Source: Pseudomonadota bacterium
Lineage (GTDB): Bacteria; Bdellovibrionota_B; Oligoflexia; Oligoflexales; CAIYRB01
Direction: 5' to 3'
Length of the DNA: 46,830 nt
Assembly: GCA_026390435.1 (NCBI GenBank)
Contig: JAPLFY010000138.1
Location: forward strand, 1 to 46,830
The position numbers and the translations under genes are program-made. The notes under the pieces are model-generated. The model made no database searches, was not told where the DNA came from, and was given only the letters and a program-made list of their open reading frames with translations. Shown piece by piece: positions 7,413 through 15,014 of this stretch (positions within the stretch are counted from its first letter, which is position 1; the number at the start of each line of letters is the position of its first letter).

Positions 7413-9161
7413 ATGACTATAAGTGTCGTTACCAACAAGTCCACGTCACAGTCTGCCTCGATCAGCCTCAGAGATACTCGGGTTTTAATCATCGACGATG
7501 AAGATATCTTAGCTTGGAGCATTGACACCGAACTTCGCAGCCTCGGAGCGGAAACTATGCGAGCCGGTAGCGTGCGCGAGGCTCTCGAGCGATTCCCTAC
7601 CTTTGGTCCAGATCTTGCCATCACCGATCTCCGCCTACCTGACGGCAATGGCCTAGAATTACTGAAAAAATGGCGCCTCGATGCGCCTGAGATGCCGGTT
7701 ATTTTGGTTACCGCCCACGGCGCTATCGATTCTGCAATCACGGCACTACGCCTCGGCGCCTGCGATTATCTGCAAAAACCTTTTGATATGAAAGATTTGA
7801 TCGCAGCAGTTGGACGCGCTGCTGAGATCGCCAAGCTAAGGCAAAAAGTTAGTCGCCTACAAGGACGCGAGGCTGCCGCCACAGAAGTGAATATGATCGG
7901 CAACACCCCCGCCATGCGACAACTTCAAGACGAGTTGAGGCGGATCGCTAAGAGCAAAGCTAGTACAGCTTTAATCCTTGGCGACAGCGGCACCGGGAAA
8001 GAATTGGCGGCTCGCGCTATTCATGAGTGGAGCGAGCGCAGCAGTCAGCCCTTTGTCGAGATAAACTGTGCCTCGATCCCGGAGACCTTGCTCGAGAGCG
8101 AACTATTCGGCTACGAAAAAGGCGCCTTTACGGATGCCCGCGAGCGCAAGTTCGGGCTTTTTGAAATCGCTCGCAGCGGCAGTATTTTTCTCGACGAAAT
8201 TGGCGACATGCCACTTAAGTTACAAGCCAAGCTTCTGCGCGCCATCGAATACCGGAGGTTTAAACGCTTAGGTAGTACCAAAGATATCGAGTTTACCGGT
8301 CGCATCATAGCCGCCACCAATCGCAACCTACTAGAAGAGGCGGCCGAAAAGCGCTTTCGCGCCGATTTATACTACCGCCTCAGTGCCTTGCCCGTGCGCG
8401 TTCCGGCGCTGCGTGAGCGCTTAGCTGATCTACCAAGTCTCGTAGAGTTTTTTCTCGACAAACTGAGTCACGATCTGAACTTGCCTCGGCCGCGCTTAAG
8501 TGCTGCAGCGACCTCACGACTAATGGAACATAGCTGGCCAGGCAACGTGCGAGAGCTCAAAAACGTGCTCGAAAGGGCACTGATCTTCTATGAGCCGGAG
8601 TTACTACAACCCCAACATCTACGCATTGATCATGTTCCGGAATCATGGCAAGCAGCGATGCCTCCGATTCTAGATTTCGTGCCCCATACTTTTGCAGCGT
8701 CGTCGCAGCCGCCGACTACCACGAGCCCGACTTTGACTCCTGCGAATGGGATGACAACTGGGAGCGCGACCAGCTCCGATGTGGCGCCACTCACGACATT
8801 AGCCCCCGATCTTGCGAGTACCCACACCGCAACGCCTGAGCCTAGCAGCAGAACGCCAGAAGAATACAAATCTACCAGCATTCTAAATCACGGCGCGCAA
8901 TCTACAGCGGAGAGTGCCCCAGCACACTCCGCTAGCCAACCCGCAGCGAGTGAGGTGATCCACACTCTGACTAATGATTTCCGCCTACCAAATACGGGGA
9001 TCAAACTCGAGGACCTTGAAAGAAGTCTTTTGAACCAGGCGCTAGATCAAGCTCGACACAATCAAACGCGGGCGGCACAATTACTAGGTATCACCCGTCA
9101 TACGCTTCGCTACCGGATGGAAAAGCACGGCTTATTAGTGTCGAATAGCGCACTATCCTGA
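7413..9161 (+). CDS. NtrC-family sigma-54-dependent response regulator
   Basis: Domains in order: receiver (IIDDED pocket, D72 in ITDLRLPDGNG, Lys in LQKPFDM); AAA+ domain with Walker A GDSGTGKE (about residue 190), sigma-54 contact loop GAFTDA (about 237, a variant of GAFTGA), Walker B IFLDEIGD and RADLYYRLS; a long Pro/Thr/Ser-rich linker of roughly 100 residues; and a Fis-type helix-turn-helix at the C-terminus (NQTRAAQLLGITRHTLRYRM). It should hydrolyse ATP to open RpoN promoters. Several such promoters (2100, 2179, 6578, 9182 and 10917) surround the gene, so it is the natural regulator of this cluster. The unusually long disordered linker separates activation and DNA-binding domains. Confidence 0.93.
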   Translation: MTISVVTNKSTSQSASISLRDTRVLIIDDEDILAWSIDTELRSLGAETMRAGSVREALERFPTFGPDLAITDLRLPDGNGLELLKKWRLDAPEMPVILVTAHGAIDSAITALRLGACDYLQKPFDMKDLIAAVGRAAEIAKLRQKVSRLQGREAAATEVNMIGNTPAMRQLQDELRRIAKSKASTALILGDSGTGKELAARAIHEWSERSSQPFVEINCASIPETLLESELFGYEKGAFTDARERKFGLFEIARSGSIFLDEIGDMPLKLQAKLLRAIEYRRFKRLGSTKDIEFTGRIIAATNRNLLEEAAEKRFRADLYYRLSALPVRVPALRERLADLPSLVEFFLDKLSHDLNLPRPRLSAAATSRLMEHSWPGNVRELKNVLERALIFYEPELLQPQHLRIDHVPESWQAAMPPILDFVPHTFAASSQPPTTTSPTLTPANGMTTGSATSSDVAPLTTLAPDLASTHTATPEPSSRTPEEYKSTSILNHGAQSTAESAPAHSASQPAASEVIHTLTNDFRLPNTGIKLEDLERSLLNQALDQARHNQTRAAQLLGITRHTLRYRMEKHGLLVSNSALS

Positions 9162-9181
9162 GGCAAATAGCGCAGGTATGA

Positions 9182-9198
9182 CTGGCATAAGTCTTGCT
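9182..9198 (+). promoter_or_regulatory. Sigma-54 (-24/-12) promoter for the cytochrome-like operon
   Basis: CTGGCAT-AAGTC-TTGCT has correct 10-nt GG/GC spacing, with a single T for C in the -24 box. The predicted start near 9210 lies next to the ribosome site at 9211-9217. A GGATGG at 9115-9120 lies at the same 69-bp distance from GG as in the element at 6578. Confidence 0.68.
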
Positions 9199-9223
9199 GG
9201 AAATGACCATAGGAGGGTCCCTC

Positions 9224-10417
9224 ATGCCCAGTTGTGCCGCTTTCTCGCCAGTTCGGCTCGCCTTGTTCTCCTCACTGATGATGACTGCCCTGCCTGCCGC
9301 GGCGACGTCGGCAGGAAAAGCCCCGCAAGACCCTCCTACACAGTCGCTTATGCAACAAATCTTCACCCCACTGTCGCGGGTGTTGCCGTTAAGTTTTGAT
9401 CAAACGGCTTTTGAGTCCGCGAAAAATCACGACGCCATTAGTAAAGATCTCAAGACGTTGATGGAGAACTCCGCCAACCTTGAAGCACATGCTCGCAAAA
9501 AAGATCGCGCTTTCGATTACATTGCAAAATCTTTGCGCTCGGACTCGACACATGCCTATCGCCGCTTTCAGCGCGGCGACTATGAAGAGTCACGATTTGC
9601 CCTACATAACCTCACGGAAAACTGCGTCGCCTGCCACGAAAGTCTACCAGAAACACATAAAGTCCTACCGGCAGATGGACTCTTTGCTGCATTAAAAGTG
9701 GACCAGCTGCATCCTTTAGAGAAGGCGCACTACTATGTCATCAGTCGCCAATTTGACGATGCACTGAAGACATACGAAGACTACTTCTCCAGCGGCAGCG
9801 TCCCCATCGGCAGCCTGGGAATGTTAGGCTCGTTTACGGACTACTTAAAGATCGCCGCGAATGCCAAGGCCGACCTTCAAAGGCCAAAGCAGCTGATCGA
9901 CCGCATCCTAGCCAGACCCGACTTACCGACTCACGTACGCAGTCAGATGCAGAGTTGGAAACAGTCACTTGCGGAGATAGAAGCTGAAGGTGCCGTGAGT
10001 AAAAGCGATCTCGCGACCGCACGCAAAGTGCTGAATCAAGGCCGCGAGCGCATGGAATTTCCTCGCGACCGCAATGGCACCATTCACTACGTCACGGCCG
10101 GATCCATTCTAAATCGCTTCATACACAATAACCCCCGGGCAAACTTGGATGTGGCGGAAGCATACTACTTACTTGGGATCACTGAATCACTGCTAGCTCA
10201 CTCCTACTGGATTTCGAAGGAAGAGTTCGATTTCGAGACCGCTATCCGTTTAGCACCTGGATCGTCTTTTGCGCCAAAGGCTTACTCTCTCCTAGAAGAG
10301 AGCTATACCGTTGGCTTCAGTGGCTCAAGCGGAACCCATATTCCCGCTGACGTAAAAGTCTTGCTAGCCGATCTGCGCAAGCTCATTGATGACGCCCAGA
10401 AAACCCCAAAGAGCTAA
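9224..10417 (+). CDS. Periplasmic single-CxxCH cytochrome-like protein
   Basis: AGGAGGG at 9211-9217 fixes the ATG at 9224; an upstream in-frame codon lies inside the promoter. The N-terminus is a signal peptide (SLMMTALPAAATSA). One haem-binding-type motif, NCVACH, sits near residues 134-138, preceded by a helical stretch. About 250 residues of helix-rich sequence follow, with repeat-like helical pairs reminiscent of TPR proteins (AHYYVISRQFDDALKTYEDY, NLDVAEAYYLLGITESLL). It probably carries one covalent haem in the periplasm and docks a partner. It forms an operon with the small CxxCH protein that follows 10 bp later and is expected to be sigma-54 dependent. No named family is recognised. 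Confidence 0.75.
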   Translation: MPSCAAFSPVRLALFSSLMMTALPAAATSAGKAPQDPPTQSLMQQIFTPLSRVLPLSFDQTAFESAKNHDAISKDLKTLMENSANLEAHARKKDRAFDYIAKSLRSDSTHAYRRFQRGDYEESRFALHNLTENCVACHESLPETHKVLPADGLFAALKVDQLHPLEKAHYYVISRQFDDALKTYEDYFSSGSVPIGSLGMLGSFTDYLKIAANAKADLQRPKQLIDRILARPDLPTHVRSQMQSWKQSLAEIEAEGAVSKSDLATARKVLNQGRERMEFPRDRNGTIHYVTAGSILNRFIHNNPRANLDVAEAYYLLGITESLLAHSYWISKEEFDFETAIRLAPGSSFAPKAYSLLEESYTVGFSGSSGTHIPADVKVLLADLRKLIDDAQKTPKS

Positions 10418-10427
10418 GGGATCTTTT

Positions 10428-10820
10428 ATGAAGCTATTATCTTTGCTGATGGCTGCAACTGTCGGGTTATCCGCGGCTCAGGCACAGGCTGCGCCGACCG
10501 TCGACACCAACGTAAAGGCCTTGATGCGTGACAAGCTCACAGCCGCTCATGGGCTTCTGGATGCACTGGCACTAGAAGACTATAAAAAAATGGAGCACTT
10601 CGCGAGCATGCTGCATGACCTCGGCAAGGCTACTACTTGGAGTAAGCCCGACTCGCCAGACTTTCAGTTTTATTCTAAGAGTTTTCAAAATGCCGCGGCC
10701 TACGTCGTCGAGCAGGCAAAAGCTCACAATCTTGAGGGTGTCACTGTAGGCTACGTCCGTGTGTCGCTCGAATGCGTCCAGTGCCACAAGTTTGTCCGTA
10801 GCCAGGCGAGCAAACACTAA
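10428..10820 (+). CDS. Small periplasmic cytochrome c'/c556-like protein
   Basis: The 130-residue protein has a clear signal peptide (LLSLLMAATVGLSAAQAQA). The mature part is alpha-helical, with a C-terminal haem motif ECVQCHKFVR (first Cys about residue 116). A C-terminal CxxCH on a helical bundle is the pattern of cytochrome c' and c556 proteins, which bind diatomic gases or carry electrons. The start is the ATG at 10428 after AAGGGA. It follows the larger CxxCH gene by 10 bp and is probably cotranscribed from the 9182 promoter. A strong hairpin with a T-rich tail follows at 10857-10888. Confidence 0.78.
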   Translation: MKLLSLLMAATVGLSAAQAQAAPTVDTNVKALMRDKLTAAHGLLDALALEDYKKMEHFASMLHDLGKATTWSKPDSPDFQFYSKSFQNAAAYVVEQAKAHNLEGVTVGYVRVSLECVQCHKFVRSQASKH

Positions 10821-10828
10821 GGCAATCC

Positions 10829-10920
10829 CCACAGTCGGTCATATCTTGATATATTTTGAGCCCGACAGTCGGGCTCAATTTTATTTTTGGTTAAGTGGGA
10901 TTTCCCACAACCGACTGTGG
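10829..10920. other. Nested inverted repeats forming a possible structured element
   Basis: An outer perfect 11-bp inverted repeat (CCACAGTCGGT at 10829-10839, ACCGACTGTGG at 10910-10920) encloses two hairpins: TGAGCCCGAC-A-GTCGGGCTCA (10857-10877) and GTGGGA-TT-TCCCAC (10895-10908). The layout is a closed multi-branched junction. The 3' outer arm abuts and overlaps the sigma-54 element that follows. It could be a compound terminator, a structured RNA or an operator. Confidence 0.5.
10857..10888 (+). terminator. Rho-independent terminator after the cytochrome-like operon
   Basis: A perfect 10-bp stem around a single A (10857-10877), GC-rich in its inner part, is followed by ATTTTATTTTT. It lies 36 bp past the stop codon at 10820. 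Confidence 0.8.
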
Positions 10921-10933
10921 CACCGGTTTTGCT
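10917..10933 (+). promoter_or_regulatory. Sigma-54 (-24/-12) promoter for CBS2
   Basis: GTGGCAC-CGGTT-TTGCT has full -24 and -12 boxes with 10 nt between GG and GC. The predicted start near 10945 is suitable for the gene at 10973. The -24 box overlaps the 3' arm of an 11-bp inverted repeat (10910-10920), which could allow a second protein or structure to compete. Confidence 0.72.
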
Positions 10934-10972
10934 TAACTGTGTCTAGGGGAGCACTCTGCAAGGGAGGCATTT

Positions 10973-11425
10973 ATGACGACTAGGGAGCAAGTTTCGCAGG
11001 AAATGACGCTACTAGCGGTTACGATCGGACCGGAGGAAAGCCTTCATCATGCCTATCAGGTGATGCGCAGGGCTGGGGTGCGGCACCTGCCGGTACTCAA
11101 TGACTCGGGGGCGGTCGTTGGCATTCTTTCGGACCGCGACATATTACGCCAGGGATGTTTACTCCGGAACTCCGAGGAGTACCTGAACAGCAGCCAGGTG
11201 AGCGAGGCGATGAGTGCAGGGGTCCACACTTGCCGCGCTGGCGACCGGCTCGGTGATATAGCAGATGCGATGATCCATCACGAAATAGACGGCTTACCCG
11301 TCGTCGATCAAGATGATCGGCTCGTTGGCATCATCACCTCAACAGATCTACTGCGTTACTTAAGGCGAACCGAGGGGGTCATAGACGAGGGCGCCAAGTT
11401 GGAGCCAAGATATTCAGCCGGCTGA
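10973..11425 (+). CDS. Paired CBS-domain protein (CBS2)
   Basis: This 150-residue protein consists of two CBS domains (VTIGPEESLHHAYQVM with HLPVLNDSGAVVGILSDRDI; HTCRAGDRLGDIADAM with LPVVDQDDRLVGIITSTDLL). It resembles the CBS1 protein at 1614-2066 in size and layout. GGGAGG lies 7 nt before the ATG. Like CBS1 it sits behind a sigma-54 element, so both are probably made under the same condition and may sense adenylate charge. It may act on an unlinked partner; no effector domain is fused. Confidence 0.9.
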   Translation: MTTREQVSQEMTLLAVTIGPEESLHHAYQVMRRAGVRHLPVLNDSGAVVGILSDRDILRQGCLLRNSEEYLNSSQVSEAMSAGVHTCRAGDRLGDIADAMIHHEIDGLPVVDQDDRLVGIITSTDLLRYLRRTEGVIDEGAKLEPRYSAG

Positions 11426-11443
11426 TCACTACACCTTCTGAAA

Positions 11444-11947
11444 TTACTGCAAATAAACATAATGATCACGATTCTTAAAAAGCGACCAAGCTTTGGCATC
11501 CTGGTCGTAGGCAAACCATTCTATATTTTCCGATCCCACCTCAGAGAAAGCTTCACCGGCTAATCTCCTGGCGCGGCTGATCAGCTTTATCGCTCTCATA
11601 CGCGCCGAGCGACGGTATCTCGGCGACTGTTGAATGCTCAGCGACACTCCATAAACATGTTTTAGAATATCAATCAGAGTGCAATGATAATTCCTTGACG
11701 ATGAAAATAACTGAAAAAGCTTCAAGGTTAACTGGCAGTTGGTGAGATCTAAACCCACCCCGCGAAAGTACATGTGATAGGAATAAAACTGAACTTGCTC
11801 GATCGGCTCGCCAAATGCTCGGCGTGAGTTAAAGTCAAAACGACTGACATTTAGATCGTCATACAGCTCGAAACCGTAAGCCTGATTTAACATCCGCAAA
11901 GACAACTGTTCACTTGGGCTAGCGACCACAGGGCACTGCTGACTCAT
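11444..11947 (-). CDS. Hypothetical protein with possible C-terminal winged-helix domain
   Basis: The protein has 167 residues and no signal peptide or membrane span. The second half (LTNCQLTLKLFQLFSSS, then DILKHVYGVSLS, then RMRAIKLISRARRL and WFAYDQDAKAWSLF) has the order of elements seen in OmpR-type winged helices: a helix after a DLT-like entry, a recognition helix rich in Arg, and a final beta-hairpin. No receiver domain is present. The N-terminal half is unrecognised. GGAGAG precedes the ATG by about 6 nt, supporting a real gene. I infer a small DNA-binding regulator with low certainty. Confidence 0.6.
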   Translation of the reverse strand: MSQQCPVVASPSEQLSLRMLNQAYGFELYDDLNVSRFDFNSRRAFGEPIEQVQFYSYHMYFRGVGLDLTNCQLTLKLFQLFSSSRNYHCTLIDILKHVYGVSLSIQQSPRYRRSARMRAIKLISRARRLAGEAFSEVGSENIEWFAYDQDAKAWSLFKNRDHYVYLQ

Positions 11948-12446
11948 TCACTCTCTCCAACTCTCTACTGACTATTCTTCAAAATTCGACCGGTGTGTAA
12001 AAAACACATACAGAGCAATCATGTCAATCCCCGCAAAAAAGGCGCGCGCGATGTCACTCCAACTTGCCTCAAAGCACCAAGTCACTAAGTCAGATTGACC
12101 GGACTAGAAGTTCGTTTGAATGAGATAGGCAAAAAATTCCCCATTGAACTCAGCGTCATAAGAGGGCGCGATGGCATTAAAAAAACTAGGCTGGTGAGAA
12201 TAATTAGAAAGAGATTTTACTGGCGCAAAACCACGAACATCTGGATGTTTATCACACCCATTATCACAATGCCAAAACACCCCACCCAGCACATCGCTCA
12301 AGTATTGCCAGCGGAATGACGAACTGTCCAATTGAGAGCTTAGGTTTAATACGGTGTGTCTGGAATGGCATTGCGGCCAGACACAGCATTGGGGTTAGCG
12401 AAGTTAAATATCAGCAAGTAGCAATCGACACTGGAGTCTTGTGAGA
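11948..12446. other. Intergenic region with no supported gene
   Basis: Short overlapping frames exist on both strands (about 75 codons each, 12095-12331) but lack ribosome sites and recognisable content. The only clear structure is the inverted repeat at 12355-12385. Promoters for both flanking genes must lie here. Confidence 0.4.
12355..12385. repeat. Inverted repeat upstream of a small membrane protein gene
   Basis: TGTGTCTGG (12355-12363) and CCAGACACA (12377-12385) are perfect 9-bp arms separated by 13 nt, about 60 bp before the next gene. No T-run follows, so an operator is as likely as a terminator. Confidence 0.45.
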
Positions 12447-12794
12447 ATGGGAGTGCGCTTTACAACATGGCAAAAAGCCACGCTGGCAGTACTAAGCTGC
12501 GCGCTCCCTCTATCTTTGGCTTTACGCAACGTTTTAAATTCAAGACCGAGTCACAAATTTGGGCAAGTGGTGTTGTTTGAAGAGTTAATGCGCAACAAAA
12601 TGGAAGAACTTTCTGACAACGACATCCACATTACGACAGTTCGCAGTGAACTACTCCGGTTTGACGAGCAACGAAAAGTCATCTTGGGTGAACTGACGGC
12701 CATGCGTGACCAGCTGTCTCAACTTGTTGAGGCAGAAGGCAACGACCTTAGTGCGATGCCAGAAGAAGACGAAGAGGATACGTTAAGTAGATAG
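12447..12794 (+). CDS. Small membrane-anchored coiled-coil protein, unknown function
   Basis: The 115-residue protein has a hydrophobic N-terminal segment (ATLAVLSCALPLSLALRNVL), probably a single membrane anchor or uncleaved signal. A charged helical region follows (FEELMRNKMEELSDNDIHIT, FDEQRKVILGELTAMRDQL) with coiled-coil character, and an acidic tail (MPEEDEEDTLSR). The start is uncertain between a GTG at 12441 and the ATG at 12447; GGAG at about 12433 suits either. No family is recognised. It lies 180 bp before another single-span protein and may work with it. Confidence 0.6.
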   Translation: MGVRFTTWQKATLAVLSCALPLSLALRNVLNSRPSHKFGQVVLFEELMRNKMEELSDNDIHITTVRSELLRFDEQRKVILGELTAMRDQLSQLVEAEGNDLSAMPEEDEEDTLSR

Positions 12795-12891
12795 TGATGA
12801 TTCGCAGAGACTTTTCTCTAGTTTTTAGTGCTAAACCAAGTCCCATGTACCCTTTGACCGTGACGGTAAGTTTTTTGAGCCACGTGATACA

Positions 12892-12914
12892 CTAAAAGAA
12901 TCAAAATCTTTTAG
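12892..12914. repeat. Inverted repeat upstream of a membrane protein gene
   Basis: CTAAAAGA (12892-12899) and TCTTTTAG (12907-12914) are perfect 8-bp arms around a 7-nt loop, 63 bp before the ATG at 12978. It may be an operator or a weak terminator of the preceding gene. Confidence 0.4.
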
Positions 12915-12977
12915 GAGCCGCACTGGCACTCAACTAGACAACATCGGCCTAGGGCGGAAGACGCAGGAGAAGTGACC

Positions 12978-14045
12978 ATGGAGCATCTACAGAAAGAAGC
13001 AGTAGCCGCGATTCTGGCAACAGACGACGATCGGCTTGCTGCTTACGCGGCTGCTACATCGGCAACTAATGTGGCAGTACTGCTCTCAGTCATGCCGATT
13101 AAGAGAGCGAATCAGATTTTTGCCACCCTTCCGCCTAGTAAATTAGCGGCTGCACTTGGTCACAGCAAATCTGTTGCGCCTAATGGCGTAGTGATCGTAG
13201 CCAGGGAAATTGAACAAATCAGCAAAGGGTTCGGTACCAGCGAACGCCCACGTGAGCAGCAAAAAACCGCGAATTATCGCAAGACCGCCATTTCAGCTGC
13301 GCCATTTATTCTACTTGCTAGCGTCGGCTGGGCTGTTTATTTCGTGACTGTGCCGCGCCATAAGATGGTACTACCGGCAATCACACTTCAAGATCGCCGG
13401 GCTGCTTACTCAGCCGCAGCTGCAAAAACCCAGGTGCGAAATGCTAGCGTTGTCACTGCATCCGAGACTACAGGTGCCGCAGCAACACTCACAGTTAAGC
13501 CTCTAGCAGCCGTTGAAAAACTAAGCGACATGGTCAATGTCCTTGGTCAAAAAGAAGAAGTCGGCCCACCATCCCACCCGCTTCCAGTCGTAGGCAACAG
13601 CCAGAAGCCGGTAAACATGCTACCCAGTAGCACCAAACCGACAAACACCGCCGCCACGACAGCAGACGTGCAAGAGAAAAAAATCGACACCGAGGCAATT
13701 GAGGAAGATGACGAAGGTGCTGGTTTAAAGCTGACAGAGTTCAAGTATAGCTTGCATCGTCAACAAGGCATGCGAATCTCATTCCGTCTACGTAACGAAC
13801 GAGCTATCCCAGCACTTGGCAGCATTCACGCAACCGCTCGCTACCTGCACCGCGATGGCCGCGTCGAAATTCTCGACTCTCATCCACACGCAGAAAAATT
13901 CAAAGTAAGAAGCCTTGGTGTGCCTAAAGTCCTTGAATTCAAGCCATCAAGAACAGACGGCTCATTTGTCGATCTGATCATTGACGTCAGGAACTTGAAG
14001 GGGCTAAGCCTGCTACACCGCCAATTTGAAGTGACCGGAACTTAA
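12978..14045 (+). CDS. Single-span membrane protein with MgtE/FliG-like N-domain and C-terminal beta domain
   Basis: AGGAG at 12964-12968 favours the ATG at 12978 over a GTG six bases earlier. The cytosolic N-domain has the repeated short-helix wording (AVLLSVMPIKRANQIFATLP, SKLAAALG) seen in MgtE N-terminal and FliG-type domains. A single membrane span follows (ISAAPFILLASVGWAVYFVT), then an Ala/Thr/Pro-rich linker of about 120 residues. The last 100 residues (KLTEFKYSLHRQQGMRISF through LLHRQFEVTGT) are predicted beta strands, probably in the periplasm. The layout suggests a bridge between cytosolic and periplasmic partners. The function is unknown. Its stop overlaps the convergent MlaE gene by 4 bp. 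Confidence 0.65.
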   Translation: MEHLQKEAVAAILATDDDRLAAYAAATSATNVAVLLSVMPIKRANQIFATLPPSKLAAALGHSKSVAPNGVVIVAREIEQISKGFGTSERPREQQKTANYRKTAISAAPFILLASVGWAVYFVTVPRHKMVLPAITLQDRRAAYSAAAAKTQVRNASVVTASETTGAAATLTVKPLAAVEKLSDMVNVLGQKEEVGPPSHPLPVVGNSQKPVNMLPSSTKPTNTAATTADVQEKKIDTEAIEEDDEGAGLKLTEFKYSLHRQQGMRISFRLRNERAIPALGSIHATARYLHRDGRVEILDSHPHAEKFKVRSLGVPKVLEFKPSRTDGSFVDLIIDVRNLKGLSLLHRQFEVTGT

Positions 14046-14830
14046 AAGACCTTATCGAACTGCAGATAGCTTATAAAATAGTCCGAGATCAAAATAGCCA
14101 CGAGTGAGGTGACCACCGCCTCCGTCGTGGCTTTTCCTACACCCTTCGCGCCGCCACCGGCAAAGAATCCCTTAAAGCAGCCAACCGAGGCCAAGATTAC
14201 GCCAAAAACCGCGGCTTTTTCCATCCCTTGGAACACATAACGCATCTTCACCATCCAGCGCATTTTCTCAAGAAACGTGCCGATATCCACGTCATAAAAT
14301 ATAACGCCAGTGAAGAATGCAGCTCCTACGCCGATCAAAATAAAAACGCCAGCCAGTAGTGGCATGACAAGTAAAGCAGCCACTATACGCGGCGCAACCA
14401 GATAACTATAGGGATTGACGGCCATGACCCGCATGGCATCGATCTGCTCGTTTACCCGCATGGTCGCAATCTCTGCCGCCATTGCCGAACCAGCGCGCGC
14501 AGTCACCAAAAAACCACACATGATCGGCGCCATTTCTTTAGTCAAAGCGATACCAGCGGCCGCTCCGAGCATGGACTCCGCGCCAAATTTTCGAAAAATA
14601 TTGCCGAGGATTAAGCCAAATATCGCCCCGATCATGACGGCCGAAATCGAGACAATACCGAGGCTACGATTACCAACAAACTCCATCTGCCGCAGTAACA
14701 AGCGAAAGCTCACCGGTGGCAAGACGCAGCGACCAACAGCATGCCCCATGAAGGTCGTATAGCGCCCGATCCCACTTATGGGGCTAATGACGAATTCCTG
14801 GACAAAGCTGTTGAACGTTGAAACTACCAC
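14042..14830 (-). CDS. mlaE: MlaE/YrbE-family ABC transporter permease
   Basis: This 262-residue integral membrane protein fits the MlaE permease family in length and motifs. It has GAIFGLILGNIFRKFGAE, TKEMAPIMCGFLVTARAGSA, the conserved MRVNEQIDAMRVMAVNP loop, and a closing KGFFAGGGAKGVGKATTEAV segment. Such permeases move phospholipids between the inner and outer membranes together with an MlaF ATPase and an MlaD MCE protein. Neither partner lies beside it here, so they must be elsewhere. The start is the GTG at 14830, with AAGGAG 9 nt upstream. It diverges from the dus gene. Confidence 0.88.
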   Translation of the reverse strand: MVVSTFNSFVQEFVISPISGIGRYTTFMGHAVGRCVLPPVSFRLLLRQMEFVGNRSLGIVSISAVMIGAIFGLILGNIFRKFGAESMLGAAAGIALTKEMAPIMCGFLVTARAGSAMAAEIATMRVNEQIDAMRVMAVNPYSYLVAPRIVAALLVMPLLAGVFILIGVGAAFFTGVIFYDVDIGTFLEKMRWMVKMRYVFQGMEKAAVFGVILASVGCFKGFFAGGGAKGVGKATTEAVVTSLVAILISDYFISYLQFDKVF

Positions 14831-14952
14831 CTTAGTTCGCTCCTTAAGCGCAGACGACGTACAAGTAGTTTAAGCTGAAGAACTTAAATCCTGCTAGAAC
14901 ACTCCCGGAACGCGCCCAGGATAGGCCGAAATAAACCAATAATTACAGTGTG

Positions 14953-14970
14953 TTATTTGGTGTCAAATAA
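14953..14970. repeat. Short inverted repeat in the mlaE-dus intergenic region
   Basis: TTATTTG-GTGT-CAAATAA is a perfect 7-bp inverted repeat 45 bp before the dus ATG. It may be an operator. Confidence 0.35.
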
Positions 14971-15014
14971 TTTCCAGTCGGCGCAGATCGCCTGCTTGTG
15001 ATAGGAGCTGTGCC

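Noticed and set aside
8117-8134. GAFTDA as a defective sigma-54 contact loop
   Set aside because: This variant is, to my knowledge, common in active NtrC-type proteins, so it is not evidence of loss.
12104-12331. Overlapping ~75-codon frames on both strands in the 11.9-12.4 kb gap
   Set aside because: No ribosome site, no domain, and each contradicts the other.
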